Below, piece by piece: positions 27,841-35,540 of a stretch of DNA of 64,000 nucleotides. The DNA is from JBFLYO01 sp040756745 (lineage in GTDB: Bacteria; Bacteroidota; Ignavibacteria; UBA10030; UBA6906). Numbering within the stretch: the stretch's first letter is position 1; every line of letters starts with the position of its first letter. The stretch lies in contig JBFLYO010000010.1 in NCBI GenBank assembly GCA_040756745.1, forward strand, positions 1-64,000, in the 5' to 3' direction. Made by a program: the position numbers and the translations under genes. Under the pieces are notes generated by a model. The model was not told where the DNA came from, did no database searches, and saw nothing but the letters and a program-made list of their open reading frames with translations.

Positions 27841-28946
27841 CGGCAGCGCTCCAGCGCCGATTCGACGATCTTGCCGACGATCTCCGGGAACGTGAACCCT
27901 TGCGCACGCGCCGAGCGTGCAAAGCCCGCATCGTCCGAGATGTCGGGATTCGGATTGACCTCAAGCACGTACGGCACACCATCCTTCGTCAATCGGAAAT
28001 CGACGCGCGCGTAGTCCCTGCAGCCGATCAGTTGATAGCAGCGGATGGCGATCTCCTTCAGCTTCGTCTCCTGCTGCGACGTCAGCGGCGCCGGGCAGGT
28101 CCCTTTTGTGCCTTCATAGGCGACCGTCCCCTGCATCCATTTCGCCTCGTAACTGACGATGCGGTGCATCCCCTCCGTCAGCCCGGAGAAGTCGATCTCT
28201 GAGATCGGCAGGGCCACCGGCGGCCTGTTGCCGATAATCGCGACGTTCAATTCCCTCCCGTCGATGTATTGCTCGACGAGCGCCGGCTGGTCGTACTCAT
28301 GGTGGATGAACCTGACCCGCCGCCGCAGGTCGGCCTGCGAGTACACGACCGACATGTCATCAATGCCGACGCTGGCATCTTCGCGCGATGGTTTGACCAT
28401 GAGTGGATACCGCATCCCCTCGCGCAGGACGATTTTGTCCTTCAGACCGAAGACCTGGAATTTGGGCGTGCGGATGCCGTGGTAGGTCAGGATTTCCTTG
28501 ACGCGAGGCTTGTTGAGCGCGGTGCCGAGCGCCAGCGCACCGGCCCCGGTGTACGGGATGTTCAGGAGCTCATAGACACCCGCCACGTTCATCTCCAGCG
28601 AAGAATCATTCTCGACGCTTTCCACGAGGTTGAACACCAGATCGGGCCGCTCCGCCCGCAGGTAGTCGATCAGGCGGAAGAACTTGCTGTCCACGTTGAA
28701 GATCGTGGTCCGGTAGCCGAGGGCGTTCAGCGCCGCTCTGATGTCCTCCATCTCCTCCACCACGCCGATCTCGGAAAGGTCGATCAGGGCCTGTGTCGCG
28801 AGCAGCTTTCCCTTGCGGCTAGCCGGCTTGGGGGTCGGCGCGGGTCCTTCAAGCAGCTGGCCGTTTTCGGCGATGTACTTGCGACCCGCCTCGGTCCCGA
28901 CGACGGGTTCATTGTACAGAACGGCGATCCGAATTTTCCTGGCCAT
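27837..28946 (-). CDS. D-Ala-D-Ala-ligase-like ATP-grasp enzyme 1
   Basis: A 369-residue ATP-grasp protein with the Ddl layout: N-terminal substrate domain (KIRIAVLYNEP), central ATP-binding domain (YPLMVKPSREDASVGI) and C-terminal domain with DYARVDFR and YVLEVNPNPDIS. The GEDG loop of true Ddl is replaced by VESVENDSSLEMN, and the NTxPGMT dipeptide-site motif reads NPNPDISDDAGF, so D-alanine is probably not the substrate. It joins some carboxylate to an amine with ATP. The next gene upstream is a second, diverged copy, 29 bp away; GNAT and kamA follow. Confidence 0.85.
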   Translation of the reverse strand: MARKIRIAVLYNEPVVGTEAGRKYIAENGQLLEGPAPTPKPASRKGKLLATQALIDLSEIGVVEEMEDIRAALNALGYRTTIFNVDSKFFRLIDYLRAERPDLVFNLVESVENDSSLEMNVAGVYELLNIPYTGAGALALGTALNKPRVKEILTYHGIRTPKFQVFGLKDKIVLREGMRYPLMVKPSREDASVGIDDMSVVYSQADLRRRVRFIHHEYDQPALVEQYIDGRELNVAIIGNRPPVALPISEIDFSGLTEGMHRIVSYEAKWMQGTVAYEGTKGTCPAPLTSQQETKLKEIAIRCYQLIGCRDYARVDFRLTKDGVPYVLEVNPNPDISDDAGFARSARAQGFTFPEIVGKIVESALERCR

Positions 28947-28975
28947 GGTGGTGGGGGCGTCCCGGTTGGTTTCTG

Positions 28976-30157
28976 TTAAGCGGGGATCGCCCTGGGTTGC
29001 AGGGCGACCTCGAGGCCGCAGCGTGCCAGCGCTATGTCGGTCACGGCGTTGATCAGGCCGCTGTACGACATGCCGGCGGCACGCGCCGCCTTGGGGAAAC
29101 AGGAGTTGTCTTCCGGACGCGGCAGAATGCCCGGCAGGGGATTCACTTCAAGGATGTGGGGCCGCCCGCGGGCGTCGAGACGTACGTCGATGCGCGACCA
29201 GTCGCGGCATCGGAGCACACGGTACGCACGCAGGCAGAGCGTTTCGATCTCCCGGCGCAGCGGTTCCTCCACCGAAGCCGGGCACGCGTAGATCTCGAGG
29301 GGATCGTCGACAGTGTCCCAAACCCACTTGGCTTCATACGAGTAGATCGGGTTCGCGCCTTCCGGCAGAGTGTCGAACCGAATCTCCACGATCGGCAGAA
29401 CTCTCACGTTGTCGCCGTTCCCCATGATCGCGACGGTGAATTCTCTCCCCGGGAGAAAGTCTTCGACCAGCGCCGGCTCATGGTACGTGGACAGCACTGC
29501 ATGAACCTCGCGCTCAAGTTCGGCTGCGGAGCGGACGACGGATGAATCAAAGATCCCTTTGCTCGACCCTTCATGCAACGGTTTGACGATCGCCGGGAGA
29601 TTTATCTTCAGCCGTCCCAGGACATCGGCCGATTCGACGAGCCGGAAGGGCGCGGTACGGATGCCGTGGTAGGAAAGCACTTCCTTCGCGCGCGACTTGT
29701 CCAGGCAGATGCCAAGCGTAAGGGGATCGGAGCCGAGATACGGGATCATGAGCATCTCCAACATGGCCGGGATCTGCGATTCCCTGGAAGGGCCATGGAG
29801 TCCTTCGGCCATGTTGAACACGAAAAAAGGCCTGATTCTATTGAGTTTTTCGTACGCTCGCTCATCGGCCTCGATCATCGCAACGTCGAACCTCTCGGCA
29901 AGCGCCGCCCGAACGGCGTTGACGGTGTCCATGGTATCCCACTCGGCGTACAGATCATTGATCCGTTCCGCCGGGTCAACAGTGCGCAATGGTGTTGGAT
30001 GATACGTGCGACTGCTCGAAGAGAGTGAAGGCGATGCGCTGACGGAGGAGGTGACGCCGACTGAGGTGTGTGGTGTTGCTTCCGATTTTACGTTGTAGAC
30101 GAGAGCGAGTGTCTCGGAGAAGCTGGGAGTCTGTGGTAGCGAGGGATCCAGGAACAC
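28976..30157 (-). CDS. D-Ala-D-Ala-ligase-like ATP-grasp enzyme 2
   Basis: A 393-residue paralogue of the next gene, first in the operon. ATP-grasp motifs LPAIVKPLHEGSSKGI, DWSRIDVRLD and ILEVNPLPGILP are present. In place of the Ddl GEDG loop it has NMAEGLHGPSRESQIP. Residues about 27-60 form a Ser/Thr-rich insertion after the first beta strand (LALVYNVK) that is absent in the other copy. GTG 30157 is the only start in frame near the promoter at 30193-30220. The pair could act in sequence on one product, as in other double-ATP-grasp peptide pathways. Substrate unknown. Confidence 0.83.
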   Translation of the reverse strand: MFLDPSLPQTPSFSETLALVYNVKSEATPHTSVGVTSSVSASPSLSSSSRTYHPTPLRTVDPAERINDLYAEWDTMDTVNAVRAALAERFDVAMIEADERAYEKLNRIRPFFVFNMAEGLHGPSRESQIPAMLEMLMIPYLGSDPLTLGICLDKSRAKEVLSYHGIRTAPFRLVESADVLGRLKINLPAIVKPLHEGSSKGIFDSSVVRSAAELEREVHAVLSTYHEPALVEDFLPGREFTVAIMGNGDNVRVLPIVEIRFDTLPEGANPIYSYEAKWVWDTVDDPLEIYACPASVEEPLRREIETLCLRAYRVLRCRDWSRIDVRLDARGRPHILEVNPLPGILPRPEDNSCFPKAARAAGMSYSGLINAVTDIALARCGLEVALQPRAIPA

Positions 30158-30192
30158 TCCAAACTGTTGAACACAATCATCACCTGAGTGCT

Positions 30193-30220
30193 AATATATA
30201 GAATTCCGCATGCTTGTCAA
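30193..30220 (-). promoter_or_regulatory. Promoter of the ATP-grasp/GNAT/KamA operon
   Basis: Consensus TTGACA (30215-30220) and TATATT (30193-30198) on the minus strand with a 16-bp spacer; leader about 30 nt. A TTAGCACTC sequence overlaps the -10 end and resembles half of a CIRCE operator, but the second half is absent. Confidence 0.6.
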
Positions 30221-30310
30221 GAAGAAAGTGCGATTGTGAGTCGCATTGAGCATGGTGAGAGAGCGATCCGGCACGGAGATTGCTGCTCACTTTCCCACCG
30301 CGCTTTCTCC

Positions 30311-30339
30311 CCACTCCATACTCCTTACTCCCTACTCCA
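30311..30339. repeat. Low-complexity tract 3' of recG
   Basis: Repeats of about 9 nt (ACTCCATACTCCTTACTCC on plus; GGAGTAAGGAGTATGG on the coding strand) begin 10 bp after the recG stop. Confidence 0.6.
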
Positions 30340-30348
30340 TGATCATCA

Positions 30349-32604
30349 TCAGCCGACGCGCAACAGCTTCATCTCGTCCCGCCAGCGTGCGCGCAGATGC
30401 GCCGCGAGCGCGCGATGCTCGGGTTGCAGCAGGTGCGGATCTCGGTCGACGAGAGCGAACGCGTCCGCGCGCGCGTCGTTGAGCAGCGCGCCGTCGGCGA
30501 TGATGTCGGCGACTCTGAACTCCGGCAAGCCGCTCTGCCGCGTGCCAAAAAAATCTCCCGGACCACGCAGCCGGAGATCCGTCTCGGCGATTGCGAACCC
30601 ATCGGTCGTGCTCACGAGCGCCGCAAGCCGCAGCTCGGCAAGACGCTCCTGATCCGAGGTGAGGTTCTCCACGCCTCGCGCCGCAGCGCGACCAGCATTG
30701 CGCGCAACCCAGCTCTTTGTAAAAAGAATACAGTAGGCCTGCTCGCTCCCCCTCCCCACCCGTCCGCGCAGCTGGTGCAATTGCGCCAGACCGAAGCGCT
30801 CCGCGTCCTCGATCACCATTACCGTCGCGTTGGGAACATCGATGCCGACCTCAATCACCGTGGTGGCCACCAGAATGTCGATCTCGCGTCGCAAGAAGCG
30901 CGCCATCACCTCGTCGCGCTCTTCGCTCCGCAGTCGCCCGTGCATGAGACCGAGCCGCAGACCCGGAAAGACCTCGTCGCGCAGGTGGTCGTAATAGACC
31001 GTCGCCGCTTTCAGGTCCAGTTTTTCAGATTCCTCGATCAGCGGATACACGTAGTAAGCCTGTCGGCCTGAAGCAATCTGCTGGCGGACAAATCCGGCAA
31101 CGGCATCCCGCTCTCCTTCCCCCCTGACAACCGTCTTAATCGGCGTTCGACCGGGAGGGAGCTCATCGATCACGGAGACGTCCAGATCGCCGTAGAGCGT
31201 CAGCGAGAGGGTCCGCGGAATGGGCGTTGCTGTCATGACCAACACGTCGGGATGCAATCCTTTCTCGCGAAGGGAGGCCCGCTGCATCACGCCGAACCGG
31301 TGTTGTTCGTCGATCACCACCAGACCAAGCCGGGCAAAGGACACTTCCTTCTCGAACAGCGCATGGGTGCCCACGACGATCTGAGCGCTTCCCCGGCGCA
31401 GGTCTTCAAGCACGTCCCTCCGCAATGTGCTCCGTTGTGCGCCGACGAGCAACCGGATCGTCACGGGGAGTCCGCGCAGTAGGCGGGAGAGCGTTGCCCA
31501 GTGCTGCTCCGCAAGCAGCTCGGTCGGCGCCATGAACACCGCCTGATATTCGTTGTCCACGGCGATCAACATGGCGAGAACTGCAACGATCGTTTTGCCG
31601 CTCCCCACATCCCCCTGCAACAGCCGGTTCATGGCACGGGGCGACGCCATGTCGGCGGAGATTTCTTTGATAACCCGGACCTGCGCCCGCGTCAGCTTGA
31701 AAGGAAGTGAATCTGCAAGTCCCCGGGCGAGGGCGGACTTCAGCGAAAATGCGATCCCCTGCGTCTCATCCTTCTGCAGGTGGCGCTTCAATGCAAGCTT
31801 TAACTGAAACAGAAAGAGCTCTTCGTACTTCAGTCGTCTGAGCCCCTCGTCGAGCTCGTCCTGCACCGTCGGGAAGTGGACCGCACGAACTGCCTGGGCC
31901 ACGTGGGCAAGCCGGCGGGCCCCTATAATAGAGGGAGGGAGCATTTCCGGCATTGAGTCGCCGAATGTCTGCAGCGCTCCCCAGATTGCACGCCGAAAGC
32001 CACCGCTGTCGAGCCCAACCCGCGCGAGATCCTGGCCTGAAGGATAGAGTGGGATCAACCCCCCCGCGTGCAGTGTCCTCATCCATTGACCGGGGCTCAC
32101 GCCTGCTTCGTCATCTTCCTCCCCCTCGGGGGGGGTGATTCGGTCAATGTCGGGGTGGACCATCTGCAAAATCGTGCCATAGAACGAGGGCTGTCCTGAG
32201 ACCGCGAGTGTTTCGCCGATCCGAAACATCCGTTTCCAGTAGTGTACGCCGCCAAACCAGATGCATTGCATTGATCCTGTTGCGTCTGCCAGCACCAGGA
32301 CGAACCGGCTCTTCGCACCGACTCCCAGGACACGGAACGAACGGACCTCACCGAGCACGGTGAATTCTCTCCGCACGGGCGCCGTCGTCTGCGATGCCGG
32401 CGGCGGAGCCGATGCCGCCGTGCGCAGTTCCCTGACTGAGACGATGGCCGTCCGATCGAGATACCTTCGGGGGATGTGGAGCAGGAGGTCGTATACCGTC
32501 CGAATACCGAATTGCTCGAGGATGGCCGATTTTTTCGGTCCGATCCCCCTGACGAACTGCACAGGCGTGGATGATGGGTCGGAGGGAGTGACGGAAGCGT
32601 GCAT
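30349..32604 (-). CDS. recG: ATP-dependent DNA helicase RecG
   Basis: A 751-residue replication-fork-remodelling and branch-migrating helicase. It has the N-terminal wedge/OB region (FVRGIGPKKSAILEQFGI is the usual start) and superfamily 2 motor motifs: Walker A GDVGSGKT, DEQH box (VIDEQHRFG), TATPIPRTL, HGRLRSEERDEVM, and QLRGRVGRG. Length is slightly above the usual 690-700, with a short loop enriched in Pro/Ala near residue 65 and Glu/Asp near 170. The predicted promoter puts the transcription start 1-2 nt before the ATG. Confidence 0.97.
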   Translation of the reverse strand: MHASVTPSDPSSTPVQFVRGIGPKKSAILEQFGIRTVYDLLLHIPRRYLDRTAIVSVRELRTAASAPPPASQTTAPVRREFTVLGEVRSFRVLGVGAKSRFVLVLADATGSMQCIWFGGVHYWKRMFRIGETLAVSGQPSFYGTILQMVHPDIDRITPPEGEEDDEAGVSPGQWMRTLHAGGLIPLYPSGQDLARVGLDSGGFRRAIWGALQTFGDSMPEMLPPSIIGARRLAHVAQAVRAVHFPTVQDELDEGLRRLKYEELFLFQLKLALKRHLQKDETQGIAFSLKSALARGLADSLPFKLTRAQVRVIKEISADMASPRAMNRLLQGDVGSGKTIVAVLAMLIAVDNEYQAVFMAPTELLAEQHWATLSRLLRGLPVTIRLLVGAQRSTLRRDVLEDLRRGSAQIVVGTHALFEKEVSFARLGLVVIDEQHRFGVMQRASLREKGLHPDVLVMTATPIPRTLSLTLYGDLDVSVIDELPPGRTPIKTVVRGEGERDAVAGFVRQQIASGRQAYYVYPLIEESEKLDLKAATVYYDHLRDEVFPGLRLGLMHGRLRSEERDEVMARFLRREIDILVATTVIEVGIDVPNATVMVIEDAERFGLAQLHQLRGRVGRGSEQAYCILFTKSWVARNAGRAAARGVENLTSDQERLAELRLAALVSTTDGFAIAETDLRLRGPGDFFGTRQSGLPEFRVADIIADGALLNDARADAFALVDRDPHLLQPEHRALAAHLRARWRDEMKLLRVG

Positions 32605-32612
32605 GTCAGCCC

Positions 32613-32641
32613 AAGATACGGTGCCTGCATAGGAGTGTCAA
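32613..32641 (-). promoter_or_regulatory. Promoter of recG (near-leaderless)
   Basis: Minus-strand TTGACA (32636-32641) and TATCTT (32613-32618) with a 17-bp spacer; eight bases lie between -10 and the ATG at 32604. Confidence 0.6.
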
Positions 32642-32674
32642 GGCATCAGGAGACGGGCCGGCACGAAATTCCTG

Positions 32675-32703
32675 TTGTCTCTTTGGGGCAAACCTCGTAT
32701 CTT
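32675..32703 (+). promoter_or_regulatory. Promoter of the small secreted protein gene
   Basis: Plus-strand TTGTCT (32675-32680) and TATCTT (32698-32703), 17-bp spacer. The ATG at 32715 is 11 bp after the -10 box, so the leader would be about 4-5 nt. Back to back with the recG promoter. Confidence 0.5.
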
Positions 32704-32714
32704 TCGGCCTGATC

Positions 32715-33071
32715 ATGCCACGCAGGCGGACATACAGGCCATCGACAACGGCGAGCGCAGTGCTGCTGATTGTTGCCAGCGCAATTCTGGCCGCCCCCAT
32801 GGCGGCAAGAGCGCTCCACAGCGGTGCGTGGCAGACCCAGGAGCGGGACGTCGCACTCTCGTCTTTCCAGCCGCTCCTGCTTCAGGCAATGGGCGACCAG
32901 CGCGCCGGCATTGACGCCAAGCAGAAGCAGGGCGCTTTCACAGCAGTCCCGGCTCCCCGACCCGCCTTCTCCCTCCTCAGCCGCCTTCCGCATCACGCAT
33001 CGGCCGGCTGGGATCCCCAGGGGTACGCACGGCACCTGGTGTATACGCAAACGACCGTCTCCCATTTGTGA
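32715..33071 (+). CDS. Small exported protein, unknown function
   Basis: A 118-residue open frame starting at ATG 32715. It has a basic N-terminus (MPRRRTYR) and a hydrophobic stretch at about 14-32 (AVLLIVASAILAAPMAA) with an AxA-type cleavage site, so it is probably secreted. The mature part has no recognisable domain and few aromatic or charged patches. A matching promoter directly upstream supports expression. Other frames overlap this stretch and the protein has no known family, so confidence is moderate. Confidence 0.5.
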   Translation: MPRRRTYRPSTTASAVLLIVASAILAAPMAARALHSGAWQTQERDVALSSFQPLLLQAMGDQRAGIDAKQKQGAFTAVPAPRPAFSLLSRLPHHASAGWDPQGYARHLVYTQTTVSHL

Positions 33072-33126
33072 TACCCTCTCGCGAGCCCATTTTACACATC
33101 TATCCGCTCAGAGAGAGGTATCCACA

Positions 33127-33252
33127 ATGTCAGAGAACACGACGTCAAAAGAGCCGCCGCAGTCGGGCGCCAAAGTGGCAATCGGCATCATAAGTTTCGT
33201 CATCGGCTTGTTCGTGCTCCTGTGGCTGATCAAGATGACGGCAGGGTTTTGA
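33127..33252 (+). CDS. 41-residue single-helix membrane protein
   Basis: ATG 33127 is preceded by GAGAGAGG 8-15 nt upstream. The product has a polar N-terminal part (MSENTTSKEPPQSGAK), one transmembrane helix (about residues 17-36, VAIGIISFVIGLFVLLWLI) and ends KMTAGF. The combination of Shine-Dalgarno, polar-then-hydrophobic layout and fit between neighbours makes a real small gene likely. Function unknown. Confidence 0.6.
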   Translation: MSENTTSKEPPQSGAKVAIGIISFVIGLFVLLWLIKMTAGF

Positions 33253-33320
33253 ACTCCCGATCGCCCGTCTCCGCTGCCGGCGGAAACGGGGGACAACCCA
33301 TTCTTATCATCAGGAACTGA

Positions 33321-33992
33321 TTGGATCTCCTGTCCGCGATCCTGTTACCGGAACTTCCGACCCTTAAAGAGATCGTCATCTGGGGGGGGTATGTCGGCTT
33401 GTTCGCCATCATCTTCGCGGAGACGGGACTGCTGATTGGTTTCTTTCTCCCGGGCGATTCCCTCCTTGTCACCGCGGGCCTCTACGCAGCCGCAACCGGC
33501 GCGCTCGATCCGGTGCTCCTCATTGTGGTGCTCAGCGTTGCAGCAGTGACCGGCGATGCGACGGGCTACATCATCGGCCTGCGGGCGGGCCATGCGCTTT
33601 ACAACCGCCCCCAATCCCGCTTCTTCCGGCGCGACCACCTGATCAAGACGCGGGAGTTCTACGAGAAGTACGGTGGCATCACGATCGTCCTCGCACGCTT
33701 CATGCCGTTCGCGCGTACGTTTGCACCGGTCGTGGCCGGCGTGGCGGAAATGAAATACCGGAGGTTCGCCCTCTTCAACATCACCGGCGGGGTGGGATGG
33801 ATTACCAGCATGGTGCTCCTCGGCTATTACCTTGGCCAGAGCATCCCGGGGATCGAGGACAAGATCGAATACGTCATTGCCATCGTCATTATCATCTCCA
33901 TCCTTCCCATACTGGTGAAGTACCTCCAGCACCTCCGCGCAACCAGGGCCACTCCCCGGGGGGAGTCACGCGCATCCCGGGACCAACCATAA
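33321..33992 (+). CDS. DedA-family membrane protein
   Basis: A 223-residue DedA/SNARE-associated-type inner-membrane protein. The family hallmarks are present: FAETGLLIGFFLPGDSLL near the start, and FLPFARTFAPVVAG-like (RFMPFARTFAPVVAG) with a following G[GV]xxW segment. DedA proteins are linked to undecaprenyl-phosphate or phospholipid translocation and membrane-potential homeostasis. The start is TTG 33321 with AGGAA 4 nt upstream; there is no ATG in a suitable place. The C-terminus is basic. Confidence 0.92.
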   Translation: MDLLSAILLPELPTLKEIVIWGGYVGLFAIIFAETGLLIGFFLPGDSLLVTAGLYAAATGALDPVLLIVVLSVAAVTGDATGYIIGLRAGHALYNRPQSRFFRRDHLIKTREFYEKYGGITIVLARFMPFARTFAPVVAGVAEMKYRRFALFNITGGVGWITSMVLLGYYLGQSIPGIEDKIEYVIAIVIIISILPILVKYLQHLRATRATPRGESRASRDQP

Positions 33993-34007
33993 CACAGAGG
34001 ATGACCT

Positions 34008-35510
34008 ATGGCAAACCCGCTCTTCGCACGAAAACCCCTGGACCTCCTGCTCGAAGAAATGAAGGGGGAGAACCGACTGCGGCGCGTCCTCGGCCCCGTC
34101 ACGCTGACGAGCCTCGGGGTCGGCGCAGTGATCGGCACGGGGATCTTCGTCCTGACCGGCGTTGCAGCGCACGATAAGGCGGGTCCGGGTCTGATTCTTT
34201 CGTTCGTCGTCGCGGGCATTGCGTGCATCTTCGCCGCCCTCTGCTATGCAGAGTTTGCCTCCATGGTCCCGGTTGCCGGTTCTGCTTACACGTATGCGTA
34301 TGCTACGCTCGGCGAGATGTTCGCCTGGATCATCGGATGGGACCTCGTGCTGGAGTACGCGGTCGGCTCCTCGACGGTGGCGCACGGGTGGTCGGCGCAC
34401 TTCCAGGATCTCCTCGGGAGCTTCGGCATTCATATTCCATACGCCTTCGGGAACGCGCCATTTGATTTCGATCCCGTCGCAGGCACGTTCATCGCGACGG
34501 GAGCGTACTTCGATGTCGCGGCGATCGCCATCACCTTCATCATCACGTCGATCCTGGTTATCGGCATCAGGGAGAGCGCGGGGTTCAATGCCGGAATGGT
34601 GATCGTGAAGCTTGCGATCGTCCTGTTCGTCATTGTGGTGGGCGCGTTCTACATCAATCCGAAGAACTGGGAGCCCTTCGCCCCTTTTGGGTACACCGGG
34701 ATCAGTTTCTTCGGTCACACGCTGATCGGCCAGACCAGTCCGTCCGGAGCCCCGCTCGGCGTCCTCGCCGGCGCGGCAATCATTTTCTTCGCCTACATCG
34801 GATTCGACTCGGTCTCCACCCACGCCGAGGAAGCCCGCAATCCCCGGAAAGACGTTCCGATCGGGATCATCGCCTCGCTCATCATCTGCACCATCCTGTA
34901 CATCTTGGTGTCTGCGGTCGTTACCGGAATGGTTCACTACGAAAAGATCGACATCAACGCTCCCGTGGCCGTGGCGTTCCGCGATGCGGGGCTTCCGTGG
35001 GCTCAGCGTCTGATCGACGTCGGCGCAATCACGGGGATCACTTCAGTCCTCCTCGTTATGATGCTGAGCCAGCCGCGCGTGCTGCTGGCCATGGCACGCG
35101 ATGGGCTGGTGCCCACAGGGTTCTTCGGAGCAGTCCACGAGAAGTTCCGCACGCCGTACAAAGCGACGATCCTGACGGGTGTCTTTGTCTCCCTCATGGC
35201 GGCGTTCCTTCCGCTGAGGATTCTCGCCGAGCTGACCAACATCGGCACGCTACTCGCATTTACGATCGTGTGCGCCGCGGTGCTGATCATGCGAATCAAA
35301 CATCCGGAGGCGGAGCGCCCGTTCCGGGCCCCCTTCGTCCCCCTCGTGCCGATCCTCGGCATCGGATCGTGCCTCGTGCTGATGTTCTCGCTCCCCGAAG
35401 AGAACTGGTGGCGGCTGATTGTCTGGCTCGGCATCGGGTTCCTCATCTACTTCGGCTACGGGCGACGGCACAGCGTCATGGCGAGACTGCGCGCTGAAGG
35501 AAAAGGATAG
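34008..35510 (+). CDS. APC-superfamily amino acid permease (CAT type)
   Basis: A 500-residue transporter with about 12-13 helices and the cationic-amino-acid-transporter pattern: cytosolic N-terminal amphipathic part (KPLDLLLEE), then SLGVGAVIGTGIFVLTG, FAALCYAEFASMVPVAGSAYTY and FFAYIGFDSVSTHAEEARNP. These match YfnA/GkApcT-like importers that move amino acids with protons. Good Shine-Dalgarno (AGAGGATG) precedes ATG 34008. It lies 15 bp after dedA and 30 bp before a second permease. Substrate cannot be read from the sequence. Confidence 0.93.
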   Translation: MANPLFARKPLDLLLEEMKGENRLRRVLGPVTLTSLGVGAVIGTGIFVLTGVAAHDKAGPGLILSFVVAGIACIFAALCYAEFASMVPVAGSAYTYAYATLGEMFAWIIGWDLVLEYAVGSSTVAHGWSAHFQDLLGSFGIHIPYAFGNAPFDFDPVAGTFIATGAYFDVAAIAITFIITSILVIGIRESAGFNAGMVIVKLAIVLFVIVVGAFYINPKNWEPFAPFGYTGISFFGHTLIGQTSPSGAPLGVLAGAAIIFFAYIGFDSVSTHAEEARNPRKDVPIGIIASLIICTILYILVSAVVTGMVHYEKIDINAPVAVAFRDAGLPWAQRLIDVGAITGITSVLLVMMLSQPRVLLAMARDGLVPTGFFGAVHEKFRTPYKATILTGVFVSLMAAFLPLRILAELTNIGTLLAFTIVCAAVLIMRIKHPEAERPFRAPFVPLVPILGIGSCLVLMFSLPEENWWRLIVWLGIGFLIYFGYGRRHSVMARLRAEGKG

Positions 35511-35540
35511 AGGCCACGTGACCATCGACGGAAGAATCCC

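Noticed and set aside
27837..30157. Reading the two ATP-grasp genes as true D-Ala-D-Ala ligases (ddlA/ddlB)
   Set aside because: Both lack the GEDG loop and the NTxPGMT motif, are in tandem, and sit with KamA and GNAT rather than mur genes.
30186..30194. Possible CIRCE (HrcA) operator at the ATP-grasp operon promoter
   Set aside because: Only one half (GAGTGCTAA) is present; the matching TTAGCACTC arm nine bases away is missing on both sides.
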